Assembly: GCA_030158125.1 (NCBI GenBank)
Contig: JAOATL010000024.1
Location: forward strand, 124,001-188,000
Length of the DNA stretch: 64,000 nucleotides
Source: Limnohabitans sp.
GTDB taxonomy: Bacteria; Pseudomonadota; Gammaproteobacteria; Burkholderiales; Burkholderiaceae_C
Direction: 5' to 3'
Position numbers and translations under genes: made by a program. This document shows, one piece after another, positions 1-8,580 of this stretch. The first letter of the stretch is position 1, and the number at the start of each line of letters is the position of its first letter. The notes under the pieces were generated by a model. It ran no database searches. It was given only the letters and a program-made list of their open reading frames with translations, and was not told the origin of the DNA.

Positions 1-858
1 TGGGTTGGCGCTGATGCCCGAGTAACCATCGGAGCCGCCGCATTGCAGGCCCACAGTAATGTGTTCTGCGCTGCAAGGCTCGCGCTTGACTTGATTGGCG
101 CGGGGCAGCATTTCTTCGATGAGGGCGATGCCTTTTTCAACCGTCAGGCGTGTGCCGCCGGTGTCTTGAATGTTGAACACCTTGAGGGTGTCGCCTTCTC
201 GCAAGCTGCTGTGGGCCAACCACGTGTTGAGTTGATTGGTTTCGCAGCCCAAGCCCACGACCACCACGCCCCAGAAGTTGGCGTGTGTGGCGTAGCCTGC
301 CAAGGTGCGCTCCAGCAGTTTCATGCCCAAGCCTTCGGTGTCCATGCCGCAGCCTGTGCCGTGTGTGAGGGCCACCACGCCATCGACGTTGGGAAAGTTA
401 GCAAGCGCTGCAGGGTTGTTGCGTTTTGAAAAATGATCGGCAATGGCGCGCGCAGCCGTGGCGGAGCAATTGACGCTAGACAGCACACCAATGTAGTTGC
501 GCGTGGCCACGCGGCCATCGCTGCGCTTGATGCCCATGAAGGTGGCTTGCTTGCTGGGTGCTTCAGGTTTGACGTCTTGGCCGATGGCGTAGTCACGCTC
601 AAAGTTGCCTTTTTCAGGGCCCATGTTGAGGTTGTGCGTGTGCACGTGCTCGCCGGGTTGAATGGCGGCACTGGCGAAGCCAATGATTTGGTTGTAACGG
701 CGAACGGGCTGGCCTGCTTGTATTGCGCGCGTCGCTATTTTGTGACCGGGCGGTACCAAGCCGCGCACGGCCACGCCATCGACGCTGCTGCCACTCATCA
801 GTTGCGAACGCGCAATGACCACGTCATCGGCGGGATGGAGTCGAATGAAAAGGCTCAT
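1..858 (-). CDS. UxaA-family altronate/galactarate-type dehydratase (partial)
   Basis: This is the N-terminal 286 codons of a protein whose C-terminus lies beyond the left edge. The first ~90 residues form the small SAF domain (begins MSLFIRLHPADDVVIARS) and are followed by the start of the D-galactarate dehydratase/altronate hydrolase domain (NYIGVLSSVNCSATAA, THGTGCGM, GLGCETNQ). Family members remove water from sugar acids to give 2-keto-3-deoxy acids, using a metal. The gene starts 9 bp after the stop of the TRAP large permease and is probably the last visible gene of that operon. The substrate cannot be read from sequence. Relatives accompany L-fuconate/rhamnonate-type pathways as well as altronate and galactarate use. 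Confidence 0.85.
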   Translation of the reverse strand, partial: MSLFIRLHPADDVVIARSQLMSGSSVDGVAVRGLVPPGHKIATRAIQAGQPVRRYNQIIGFASAAIQPGEHVHTHNLNMGPEKGNFERDYAIGQDVKPEAPSKQATFMGIKRSDGRVATRNYIGVLSSVNCSATAARAIADHFSKRNNPAALANFPNVDGVVALTHGTGCGMDTEGLGMKLLERTLAGYATHANFWGVVVVGLGCETNQLNTWLAHSSLREGDTLKVFNIQDTGGTRLTVEKGIALIEEMLPRANQVKREPCSAEHITVGLQCGGSDGYSGISANP

Positions 859-867
859 GGTGTGTTC

Positions 868-2262
868 TCAATAAAACTGCTTAGGCAACCACAGGACCAA
901 GCTGGGAAAATACGTGATGACGACCAGGCTGCCCAACAAGGGGAAGAGCCAAGGCAAGATGGCTGCAGTGGTTCTTTCTACGCTGAGTTTGGCCACACGC
1001 GCCAGCACAAACAAGACCATGCCCATGGGGGGGTGCAGCAAGCCAATCATGAGGTTGAGCACCATGACCAAGCCAAAGTGAACCAAGTCAATGCCCAACT
1101 TTTGACAGATGGGAACCAAGATGGGAACCAAGATGGTGATGGCCGCCGTGGGCTCCAAGAAGCAACCTACAAACAACATCAGCAAGTTGACCAGCAGCAA
1201 AAACTTCCAGGGCTCTTGCGTGAAACCCAACACCCAATCGCTGATGGCGGCCGTCACCCCCGTGGCTGTGAGCATCCAACCAAAAATACTGGCAGCCGCC
1301 ACAATGAACATGACAGTGGCCGTGGTTTCAACGGTGTCTAAGCAAATCTTCACAAACATTTTGAAGTGAAGGGTGCGATACCAGAAGAAGCCCAACACAA
1401 TGGCCCAAACGCAGGCTGCAATGGCGCCTTCCGTGGGTGTGAATACACCGGTGGTCATGCCGCCAATGAGCAACACAGGCGTCATGATGGGGAGCACGGC
1501 TTGAAAGTTGAATAACTTGTCTGCGGCAAACAAAACGATCAGGGCCCCAAACACAGTCAATTGCGCAGGTGTTTCAAGTTGGGTCACACAGTACCAAATG
1601 CACACCGGCCAAGCAATGACAACAGCCGTCTCTGCCAATGCCTTGAAAACGCGTGGCCAATTGAAGGGCACGTCAGAGCCCCAATTGTTTTTGTGTGCAA
1701 AGTAAGCCACGGTGATCATCATGAGGAGCCCCATCATGACGCCTGGCAAGATGCCTGCTAAAAACAGTGAGCCTACTGACACGTTGGCCATCATGCCGTA
1801 AATGACAAAGGGCAAGCTGGGGGGAATGATGGGGCCCAATGTGGCCGATGCCGCTGTCACGCCCACCGCAAATTCGGTGCTGTAACCATGGTCTTTCATG
1901 GCCTTGATTTCGATGGTGCCAAGGCCGGCCGCGTCGGCAATGGCGGTACCGCTCATGCCAGCAAACACCACAGAGCCCACCACATTGACGTGGCCCAAGC
2001 CACCTTTCATCCAACCCACCAAAGCCAAGGCGTAGTTGTAAATGCGGTTGGTAATGCCGGCGTTGTTCATCAAGTTGCCGGCCAAAATAAAGAAGGGCAC
2101 GGCCAACAACGGAAAACTGTCAATGCCCGACACCATGCGGTGAATCACCACAAAGGGGGGCGAGCTTTGTGTCCAGAACAAATAAATGAGAGAGGCGCCT
2201 GCCATGGCAATGGCCACGGGAATGCCACCACTCATGAGCAACAAGAACAAAATTTTTAACAT
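868..2262 (-). CDS. dctM: TRAP transporter large permease subunit, DctM type
   Basis: The protein has 464 residues and is hydrophobic throughout, with about 12 predicted membrane segments. It carries family hallmarks such as GHVNVVGSVVFAGMSGTAIAD and GPIIPPSLPFVIYG. With the DctQ and DctP proteins encoded just upstream it forms a sodium-driven, binding-protein-dependent importer of organic acids in the inner membrane. Gene order P-Q-M is the usual one. The neighbouring sugar-acid enzymes suggest an aldonate, aldarate or uronate substrate; this is inference from context. Confidence 0.95.
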   Translation of the reverse strand: MLKILFLLLMSGGIPVAIAMAGASLIYLFWTQSSPPFVVIHRMVSGIDSFPLLAVPFFILAGNLMNNAGITNRIYNYALALVGWMKGGLGHVNVVGSVVFAGMSGTAIADAAGLGTIEIKAMKDHGYSTEFAVGVTAASATLGPIIPPSLPFVIYGMMANVSVGSLFLAGILPGVMMGLLMMITVAYFAHKNNWGSDVPFNWPRVFKALAETAVVIAWPVCIWYCVTQLETPAQLTVFGALIVLFAADKLFNFQAVLPIMTPVLLIGGMTTGVFTPTEGAIAACVWAIVLGFFWYRTLHFKMFVKICLDTVETTATVMFIVAAASIFGWMLTATGVTAAISDWVLGFTQEPWKFLLLVNLLMLFVGCFLEPTAAITILVPILVPICQKLGIDLVHFGLVMVLNLMIGLLHPPMGMVLFVLARVAKLSVERTTAAILPWLFPLLGSLVVITYFPSLVLWLPKQFY

Positions 2263-2292
2263 CGAATTTCTTTCAGATCTTGAAGTGGGGGC

Positions 2293-2868
2293 TTAACGGT
2301 CGGTCATTTCGGACTCGGGGCGCTGCAAGACGGTGTAGCCGCGCTGCCAATGGATTTTCATGACCCAAATGGCCCGAAGGCACATGGCCGCAAAGCCAGC
2401 CATGACCACGCCATAAACCAAGTTCATGGGCAAGTCGACAATGGTCATTTTGTAGTTGCCTAGTTTCTCCATCATTTGATACGTGAGAAATGTGGCGGCA
2501 CCAAAGAAGCCTACGCGCATGATGTCGACCAAGGTGTTCATGAACTTGGACAGCCACTGCGGCATGAATTTGTAAAAGAAATCGACTTGGATGTGGTTGT
2601 TTTTGGCCACGCCAATGGTGGCGCCTGTAAAGACAACGGCAATCAAAAGGTAGCGGGCAATCTCTTCTGTCCATGAGGCCGAGTTGTTGAGAACGTAGCG
2701 CGTGAAGAACTGGAAGAAAACGGTGGCCCCCAATATCCAGAAAAAGCCCAAGGCCACCCAAGCTTCTAGGGGGGTGCCCGACAAATCAACTTCTTCATCG
2801 GTGGCGTGAAATTGGCCATCGTCGCCCATGACTTTGGGCATGGCGTCGAGGTCGGGGTGATTGCTCAT
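2293..2868 (-). CDS. dctQ: TRAP transporter small permease subunit, DctQ type
   Basis: A 191-residue inner-membrane protein with four predicted membrane segments. It contains the DctQ pattern around FFTRYVLNNSASWTEEIARY. I chose the ATG at 2868 (MSNHPDLDAM) instead of an in-frame start 21 bp upstream, because a CAGGAG ribosome-binding sequence sits 7 bases before it. The hydrophilic N-terminus of about 35 residues is longer than in many DctQ proteins. It partners with the large subunit encoded 30 bp downstream and the binding protein encoded upstream. Confidence 0.93.
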   Translation of the reverse strand: MSNHPDLDAMPKVMGDDGQFHATDEEVDLSGTPLEAWVALGFFWILGATVFFQFFTRYVLNNSASWTEEIARYLLIAVVFTGATIGVAKNNHIQVDFFYKFMPQWLSKFMNTLVDIMRVGFFGAATFLTYQMMEKLGNYKMTIVDLPMNLVYGVVMAGFAAMCLRAIWVMKIHWQRGYTVLQRPESEMTDR

Positions 2869-2961
2869 GGTGAACTCCTGGTCAAACAAAACACAGGTTG
2901 AGCAACGTGCTCAACCTGTGGGGGGCGCGTGGTTCGCACCCTGCATCAAGCGCTGATGCGA

Positions 2962-3957
2962 TTACTTAGCGGCTTGAATCTTGTCGAAATCGGCTTTGGT
3001 GAAGCCCATGGATTCAAGTGGTTTGTTTTTCAAGACAGCATCCTGGAAAGATTTGCGATCGACCTGCACAATTTGCAGACCTTTTTTCTTGAACTCGCCA
3101 ACCAATTCAGCTTCGCGTGCCTTGATCTTGGCGGTGGCCCGCACGGCGGCTTCTTGTGTCACGTCTGTGAATACTTTCTTTTCCGCGTCTGACAGTTTGT
3201 TCCAAACGTGCGGCGCAATTTGTGTGGTCAAGCCGTCCACAATGTGACCGGTCATCATGATGGCCTTTTGTACTTCGTAGAACTTCTTGGCCTCAATGGT
3301 GGTCAAAGGATTTTCTTGTGCTTCGACCGTGCCGTTTTGCAAGGCCAAATAGACTTCGGCAAAAGCAATGGGCGTGGGGTTGGCGCCGCAAGCCTCGGGT
3401 GTTGCGCGGTAGGCAGGAACATCGGGCACGCGAATTTTGATGCCCTTCATGCCAGCGCAATTGGTGAAGGCTTTTTGAGCGGTGGTGTGACGTGCACCGT
3501 AGTAGGTGTAGGCCGTCACTTGAATGCCGGTTTTGGCGCGGAACTCATTCACCATTTCAGCAAAGACAGGGCTCTTGGAGTAAGCAATGAGGTGGTCGCC
3601 ATCACGGAAGATGAAGGGGTAGTAGGCAATGCCAAAACGGGGGTAAGCGCGCGCGGCAAATGAGGGCCCGCTGATGATCATGTCAACGGTGCCCAAGGTG
3701 AGGCCTTGGTTGATGTCGGTTTCTTTGCCCAGCGTAGAGGCTGGGAACACTTGAACTTCGTATTTGCCGTTGGTGCGTTTTTTGATTTCTTCACCCGCCC
3801 AAACAGACTCGGTGTGATAAGGCTCAGACGTTTCGTAAGCGTGGGCCCACTTGAGTTTGGTTTGCGCTTGAACAGCGGTGCTGCCCAATGCGCCCACCAA
3901 GCCCAGCGCCATTAAACTGGCGCTGGCGAGGGCTTTCAGGGTGTTTCTTTTGGTCAT
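2962..3957 (-). CDS. dctP: TRAP transporter substrate-binding protein, DctP family
   Basis: This 331-residue periplasmic protein has an N-terminal signal peptide (LASASLMALGLVGALGSTAV, cleavage near AVQA-QT). The mature part starts KLKWAHAYETSEPYHTESVW, typical of solute-binding family 7. The conserved Arg that usually binds the ligand carboxylate lies in the GIKIRVPDVPAY segment. It is the first gene of the P-Q-M operon, and a ~50-bp gap separates it from the GntR gene upstream on the same strand. The bound ligand is probably a sugar acid, judged from the catabolic genes around it. Confidence 0.94.
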   Translation of the reverse strand: MTKRNTLKALASASLMALGLVGALGSTAVQAQTKLKWAHAYETSEPYHTESVWAGEEIKKRTNGKYEVQVFPASTLGKETDINQGLTLGTVDMIISGPSFAARAYPRFGIAYYPFIFRDGDHLIAYSKSPVFAEMVNEFRAKTGIQVTAYTYYGARHTTAQKAFTNCAGMKGIKIRVPDVPAYRATPEACGANPTPIAFAEVYLALQNGTVEAQENPLTTIEAKKFYEVQKAIMMTGHIVDGLTTQIAPHVWNKLSDAEKKVFTDVTQEAAVRATAKIKAREAELVGEFKKKGLQIVQVDRKSFQDAVLKNKPLESMGFTKADFDKIQAAK

Positions 3958-4007
3958 GGGGTTGTCTCCTTGTGGTTGAATTGAATTTTTGAAATGCTGG
4001 CGAAAAT

Positions 4008-4724
4008 TTAAGTGCGAGAGGGGGCGCTTCGCCAGCTAGCGCTGAATCGTTTGTGGGCTTGGTTCAAATGTTTTTGCATGGTTTTGCGCGCACGTTGTGG
4101 GGCGTGGCTGGCGATGGCATCCAAAACTTCTTGGTGCTCGGCAATGGCGGCGGCCCATGAGACCGGCGATTCAAAGTAATCGCCCAAACGTTCAAACAAG
4201 GGGCCATTTCTGGCTTCCAAATAAAGCGCGAGGGTGTCTTGCATCACGCTGTTGGCGCAGGCGTTGGCAATGGCCATGTGAAATGCAATGTCGCTGTCGC
4301 GAGGAATGCGGCCAGCGTTGGCATCCTTTTGCATGCCCTTGATGGCGGCCGTCATGGCTTTGATGTCTTGCGCGCTTGCAAACTCAGCGGCCAGTGCTGC
4401 CATTTCTGCTTCTATCAAAGAGCGCGCGCGCATGACTTCGAGAGGGCCCCACTGGGCGGGTGTGTTGAGGGCGCTGTGTGGTGTGGATTTTTTCTTGCCC
4501 AGCGATTTGACGTAAATGCCAGACCCCGTGCGCACGTCAATCACGCCTTCTACCTCTAAAGCAATGAGTGCTTCACGGACAGAAGGGCGGCTGAAGCCGA
4601 GTTGTGTGGCCAGATCGCGTTCGGCGGGCAGACGTGAACCCACCGCAAATTCACCCGAGGAAATCAATCCTTGGATTTGCTTGGCAATTTGGCGATACAG
4701 CCTTTGGGGTTCGTTGGTTTTCAC
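4008..4724 (-). CDS. GntR-family regulator, FadR subfamily
   Basis: A 238-residue regulator with an N-terminal winged helix (LYRQIAKQIQ, SRLPAERDLATQLGFSRPSV, VEGVIDVRTGSGIYV) and an all-helical FCD ligand-binding domain. The FCD metal-site residues are visible (DSDIAFHMAIANA, AEHQEVLDAIASH). It is divergent from the dehydratase gene and upstream of the TRAP genes, with a palindrome matching the FadR-type consensus in the gap. The simplest reading is that it represses the cluster until a sugar acid or its keto-deoxy product binds. The effector is not known. Confidence 0.93.
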   Translation of the reverse strand: MKTNEPQRLYRQIAKQIQGLISSGEFAVGSRLPAERDLATQLGFSRPSVREALIALEVEGVIDVRTGSGIYVKSLGKKKSTPHSALNTPAQWGPLEVMRARSLIEAEMAALAAEFASAQDIKAMTAAIKGMQKDANAGRIPRDSDIAFHMAIANACANSVMQDTLALYLEARNGPLFERLGDYFESPVSWAAAIAEHQEVLDAIASHAPQRARKTMQKHLNQAHKRFSASWRSAPSRT

Positions 4725-4748
4725 GGCTCAGGGAATACGAGGATTGGA

Positions 4749-4767
4749 CAATTGGTCAGACCAGTTG
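4749..4767. promoter_or_regulatory. Probable operator for the FadR-type GntR regulator
   Basis: The arms CAATTGGTC and GACCAGTTG flank a single A, with one mismatch between arms. The core TGGTCAGACCA (4753-4763) fits the TnGTnnnACnA pattern known for FadR-subfamily proteins. It lies between the divergent GntR gene and the dehydratase, so one site could control both directions. Binding by this protein is inference. Confidence 0.7.
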
Positions 4768-4849
4768 CACAATCTTCACATGGAACCTGAGCCAGGGTCA
4801 AGCCAGTTTTGATACGCATAAACCCGAACTCGTCACAACATTTTTCAAC

Positions 4850-5962
4850 ATGTCCTCAGTCACCATCGATCGCGTTCATTTGCGGCAAGTGAACTTGCCG
4901 CCCAAGCTTGTTCGCACCGACGCGATTCAATCCTTTGTCACGCAAGAAACCGTTTTGCTCACCTTGGTGTGCAGTGATGGCGTCCAGGCCACAGGCTATG
5001 CGTACACCATTGGCACGGGTGGCAGTTCGGTCATTGCATTGTTGAAAGACCATTTGGTGCCACGCCTCATTGGCAAAAATCCAGTGCATGTGGAAGCCAT
5101 TTGGAAAGATTTGTTTTTCCATACGCACGCCACAGCCGTGGGTGCCATGACCAGTTTGGCGCTGGCTTGCGTCGATACCGCTTTGTGGGATTGGCGTGCC
5201 AAAAGTCAGCAACTGCCCTTGTGGCAATTGCTCGGGGGCGCACAAACCAAGGTGCCGCTTTACACCACCGAAGGCGGGTGGCTCCACTTGTCACCCGAAG
5301 AGTTGGTGGCACAAACTCTACAGGCCAAGGCCGATGGTTTCAAAGGCGCCAAAATCAAAATTGGTCGCCCGCATGTCAGTGAAGATGTGGCGCGTTTGTC
5401 GGCAGTCCGTGATGCCGTGGGCGCAGCGTTTGACATCATGACCGATGCCAATCAGGGTTTTAACCGCGCAGAGGTTGTCCGACGGGCCAAGGCCTTTGAA
5501 GGCCTTGATCTGGCTTGGCTGGAAGAGCCGCTGCCCGCTGAAGACATTTCTGGCCACAGGCACTTGCGCGAACACACCACCATTCCTGTGGCGGTGGGCG
5601 AGTCGATGTACCACCCCATGCAATTCAGAGAATATTTAGAGCAAGGCGCATGCAGCGTGGTGCAGCCCGATGTGGCGCGCATTGGCGGCATCACGCCTTG
5701 GGTCAAAACGGCGCACTTGGCCGAAACCTTCGATGTGCCTGTGTGCCCACATTTCTTGATGGAATTGCACGTGAGTTTGTGCGCCGCAGTTCCCAACGCC
5801 ACGTGGGTGGAATACATTCCACAACTAGAAGACATCACGCATTCGCGCATGAAGGTCCAAGACGGCTTTGCTTATCCACCCGACACCTCGGGTTTGGGCA
5901 TCGATTGGAATTGGGAAGCCATAGCAAAGCGTCAAACAATTCATTTGGAGATCAAAGCATGA
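4850..5962 (+). CDS. Mandelate racemase/enolase-superfamily sugar-acid dehydratase
   Basis: The protein has 370 residues from the ATG at 4850 (MSSVTIDRVHLRQVNL), the normal family length; the open frame upstream is non-coding. It has the capping domain and a C-terminal barrel with the superfamily pattern: KIK (GAKIKIGRP), metal ligands in TDANQGF, LEEPLP and GES, and the catalytic His in CPHFLMELHVSL. The PHFxMELHxxLxAA stretch resembles talarate/galactarate dehydratases, while the pathway context also allows L-fuconate or rhamnonate dehydratase. Members abstract the proton alpha to the carboxylate and eliminate water to give a 2-keto-3-deoxy acid. Its stop overlaps the next start by 4 bp. 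Confidence 0.9.
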   Translation: MSSVTIDRVHLRQVNLPPKLVRTDAIQSFVTQETVLLTLVCSDGVQATGYAYTIGTGGSSVIALLKDHLVPRLIGKNPVHVEAIWKDLFFHTHATAVGAMTSLALACVDTALWDWRAKSQQLPLWQLLGGAQTKVPLYTTEGGWLHLSPEELVAQTLQAKADGFKGAKIKIGRPHVSEDVARLSAVRDAVGAAFDIMTDANQGFNRAEVVRRAKAFEGLDLAWLEEPLPAEDISGHRHLREHTTIPVAVGESMYHPMQFREYLEQGACSVVQPDVARIGGITPWVKTAHLAETFDVPVCPHFLMELHVSLCAAVPNATWVEYIPQLEDITHSRMKVQDGFAYPPDTSGLGIDWNWEAIAKRQTIHLEIKA

Positions 5963-6693
5963 GATTGAAAAACAAAAACATTTTGGTAACTGCTGCTGGC
6001 CAAGGCATTGGTCATGCGGCCGTCTTGGCCATGGTGGCCGAAGGCGCTACGGTGTGGGCCACCGACATCAATTCTGAGTTGCTCAAGACTTACGACGGCG
6101 TGGCCAATGTGCATACCGCCGTATTGGATGTCATGAACAAAGACGACATTCAAAAACAAGTGGCCCTCATGCCCCGCATTGATGCGCTGTTCAATTGTGC
6201 CGGAGTGGTGCATGGCGGCACCATTCTGCAAGCCACCGACAAAGACTGGGACTTTGCTTTCAACTTGAATGCACGCGGACAGTTTTGGATGATTCAAGCG
6301 GTCCTGCCCAAAATGCTGGCGCAAGGCGGTGGCAGCATCGTCAACATGGCCAGTGTGTGCTCTAGCGTCAAAGGATTGCCCAATCGTTTCATTTACGGTG
6401 CCTCCAAGGCCGCTGTCATTGGCTTGACCAAAAGCGTGGCGGCCGATTTTGTGGCGCAAGGTATTCGTTGCAATGCCATTTGCCCGGGCACAGTCGACAC
6501 GCCTTCACTGCAAGACCGCATCAACTCTGAAGCCGATCCCGTGCAGGCGCGCAAAAACTTTGTGGCCCGCCAACCCATGGGCCGCATTGCGCAAGCCCAC
6601 GAAATTGCACCCATCGTGGTTTTTTTGATCTCCGACGAAGCGGCCTTCACCACTGGCAATGCCTACATGGTTGATGGCGGCATGACCATTTAA
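5959..6693 (+). CDS. Short-chain dehydrogenase, 2-keto-3-deoxy-L-fuconate dehydrogenase type
   Basis: A 244-residue cytoplasmic SDR with the NAD-binding motif TAAGQGIG, the NCAG motif, and the catalytic Ser (NMASVCSS) and Tyr/Lys (YGASK). The close N-terminus MRLKNKNILVTAAGQGIGHA and the CPGTVDTPSL segment resemble enzymes that oxidise the C4 hydroxyl of 2-keto-3-deoxy-L-fuconate or -rhamnonate. The start overlaps the dehydratase stop (ATGA), which indicates translational coupling. It would act directly after the dehydratase. Exact substrate is inferred. Confidence 0.85.
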   Translation: MRLKNKNILVTAAGQGIGHAAVLAMVAEGATVWATDINSELLKTYDGVANVHTAVLDVMNKDDIQKQVALMPRIDALFNCAGVVHGGTILQATDKDWDFAFNLNARGQFWMIQAVLPKMLAQGGGSIVNMASVCSSVKGLPNRFIYGASKAAVIGLTKSVAADFVAQGIRCNAICPGTVDTPSLQDRINSEADPVQARKNFVARQPMGRIAQAHEIAPIVVFLISDEAAFTTGNAYMVDGGMTI

Positions 6694-6753
6694 GCGGCGC
6701 AGGCCCATCACATTCTCAAGACACATTTTCAACACTCAAACACAAAGAAAACC

Positions 6754-7503
6754 ATGAACCAATACGACATGAAAGGCCGCCATGCGGTCATCACCGGCGG
6801 TGCCACGGGCTTGGGCTACGCCATTGCTGAGCGTGTGCTGGCCTCGGGCGGCAGCGTCACCTTGTGGGACCGTGATGAAGCGGGCATGGCCAAAGCCGTG
6901 GCCAGCTTGAACCATCCAGGCAAGGTTCATGCTGTCAAGGTGGATGTGGCACAACACGCCTCGGTGGCTGCCGCTACCGAAGCGACATTGAAGAACGGCC
7001 CTGTCGATGCGGTGGTGAACTGTGCAGGCATTACCGGCCCCAATACGCAAGTTTGGAATTACCCCGTAGACGCATGGCAGCAGGTCATGGATGTGAACAT
7101 CAATGGCGTGTTTTATTGCTGCCGCGAATGGGCGCCCCATTTAAAAGACCGTCCTGCTGGCCGTATCGTGAACATTGCCTCCGTGGCAGGCAAAGATGGC
7201 AACCCCAACGCCAGCGCTTACAGTGCCAGCAAAGCCGCTGTGATGGCCATCACCAAATCCTTGGGCAAAGAATTGGCCAATACCAATGTGCGTGTGAACT
7301 GTGTCACGCCAGCCGCTGTCAAAACAGCCATCTTCGACCAAATGACGCCCGAGCACATTCAGTTCATGCTGTCCAAAATTCCGATGGGGCGATTTGGCAC
7401 CCCTGACGAAGTGGCCGCCATGGTCACTTGGCTGATGACGGAAGACTGCTCGTTCTCAACCGGTGCGATATTTGATTTGTCTGGTGGACGCTCAACGTAT
7501 TGA
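6754..7503 (+). CDS. Short-chain dehydrogenase/reductase
   Basis: A second SDR of 249 residues with TGGATGLGYA for cofactor binding, NCAG, and the active-site Tyr-Lys in SAYSASKAA. It begins 60 bp after the preceding SDR gene and appears co-transcribed. It is only distantly similar to its neighbour, so the pair is not a recent duplication. It may oxidise the free sugar or lactone precursor at the start of the pathway, or another keto-deoxy acid; the sequence does not decide. It is often labelled 3-oxoacyl-ACP reductase, which is not supported here by context. Confidence 0.85.
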   Translation: MNQYDMKGRHAVITGGATGLGYAIAERVLASGGSVTLWDRDEAGMAKAVASLNHPGKVHAVKVDVAQHASVAAATEATLKNGPVDAVVNCAGITGPNTQVWNYPVDAWQQVMDVNINGVFYCCREWAPHLKDRPAGRIVNIASVAGKDGNPNASAYSASKAAVMAITKSLGKELANTNVRVNCVTPAAVKTAIFDQMTPEHIQFMLSKIPMGRFGTPDEVAAMVTWLMTEDCSFSTGAIFDLSGGRSTY

Positions 7504-7576
7504 GCGGATATCGATCACAATCACTCCCACATTTCAATTCAGTGTTTCGTCTCATTTTTACTCAAAGGAAGTTTTC

Positions 7577-8446
7577 ATGAAACTCGTGCGTTATGGCCAA
7601 CCCGGCAAAGAAAAACCAGGTCTGATTGACGCCGCAGGCAAACTGCGCGACTTAAGCGGTGTGGTGTCCGACATCGGCCCCGACCAACTGTCCGACAAAG
7701 TTTTGGCCAAATTGGCCAAACTCAAAACCGACAAATTGCCTTTGGTCAAAGGCAAGCCCCGCATGGGTTGCCCCGTGGCCAACGTGCGCAAGTTCATCGC
7801 CATTGGTTTGAACTATGCCGACCACGCCGCCGAATCCAACTTGCCCGTGCCCAAAGAACCCATCGTGTTCATGAAGGCCACATCTTGCATTCAAGGCCCT
7901 AACGACGAAGTGATGTTGCCCAAAGGCTCTGTCAAATCAGATTGGGAAGTTGAACTGGGCATCGTCATTGGCAAGCAAGCCAGTTATGTGTCACAAAAAG
8001 AGGCCCTCGACTATGTGGCCGGCTATTGCACCATCAACGATGTCAGCGAGCGCGAATACCAAATCGAGCGCGGCGGTACTTGGGACAAGGGCAAGGGTTG
8101 CGACACTTTCGGCCCCATCGGCCCCTGGATGGTGACCAAGGACGAAGTGCCCAATGTGCAAAATCTCAAAATGTTCTTGGACGTGAACGGTCAGCGCATG
8201 CAAACGGGCACCACCAAAACCATGATCTTTGGCGTGACCAAATTGGTCAGTTACGTCAGCCAGTTCATGACCTTGGAGCCAGGTGACATCATCACCACGG
8301 GCACACCACCAGGCGTGGGCATGGGCATGAAGAAAGACGGCAAGCCAGCGCCGGTGTACCTCAAAAAGGGCGACGTCATGCACCTGGGCATTGAGGGTCT
8401 GGGCGAGCAAACGCAAAAGGTTGTGGCGTTCAAGCGCAAAGCCTAA
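7577..8446 (+). CDS. FAH-family hydrolase, 2,4-diketo-3-deoxy-L-fuconate hydrolase type
   Basis: Starting at the ATG at 7577 (MKLVRYGQPGKEKPGLID), preceded by AAGGAAG, the protein has 289 residues. It has the fumarylacetoacetate hydrolase fold with the GLNYADHAAE signature, metal-binding acidic residues around WEVELGIVIG and NDVSERE, and the TGTPPGVGMG loop. Relatives cleave a C-C bond in 2,4-diketo-3-deoxy acids made by the SDR step, giving pyruvate plus a hydroxy acid such as lactate. Many databases call such proteins ureidoglycolate lyase, but the neighbours argue for sugar-acid cleavage. It is the last gene before a terminator. Confidence 0.87.
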   Translation: MKLVRYGQPGKEKPGLIDAAGKLRDLSGVVSDIGPDQLSDKVLAKLAKLKTDKLPLVKGKPRMGCPVANVRKFIAIGLNYADHAAESNLPVPKEPIVFMKATSCIQGPNDEVMLPKGSVKSDWEVELGIVIGKQASYVSQKEALDYVAGYCTINDVSEREYQIERGGTWDKGKGCDTFGPIGPWMVTKDEVPNVQNLKMFLDVNGQRMQTGTTKTMIFGVTKLVSYVSQFMTLEPGDIITTGTPPGVGMGMKKDGKPAPVYLKKGDVMHLGIEGLGEQTQKVVAFKRKA

Positions 8447-8480
8447 TGCGGCGCGGGCATGGCCCGCGTTGATGAACTTG

Positions 8481-8516
8481 AAGGCGGATCGGGAATAACC
8501 CTGATTCGCCTTTTCT
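8481..8516 (+). terminator. Rho-independent terminator after the sugar-acid operon
   Basis: An interrupted stem with outer arms AAGGCG and CGCCTT and further pairing inside is followed by TTTTCTTTTT. It lies 35 bp after the stop of the FAH-family gene. Confidence 0.7.
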
Positions 8517-8542
8517 TTTTGCTGGGATTGGCATTTTCATGC

Positions 8543-8566
8543 AAAATAGAACGAGCGTTCTATTTT
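8543..8566. promoter_or_regulatory. TetR-type operator, perfect 11-bp inverted repeat
   Basis: AAAATAGAACG and CGTTCTATTTT are perfect reverse complements separated by AG. The site is immediately upstream of the TetR-family gene and the acyl-CoA genes that follow, as expected for autoregulation. It overlaps the most upstream in-frame ATG, which is why that ATG is not used as the gene start here. Confidence 0.82.
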
Positions 8567-8580
8567 TACAATTTCACGGC

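Noticed and set aside
4604..4849. 82-residue N-terminal extension of the enolase-superfamily dehydratase
   Set aside because: It overlaps the divergent GntR gene and the operator; the family length matches a start at 4850.
8539..8580. N-terminal extension of the TetR regulator
   Set aside because: The segment is occupied by a perfect operator palindrome and its translation is unlike TetR N-termini.
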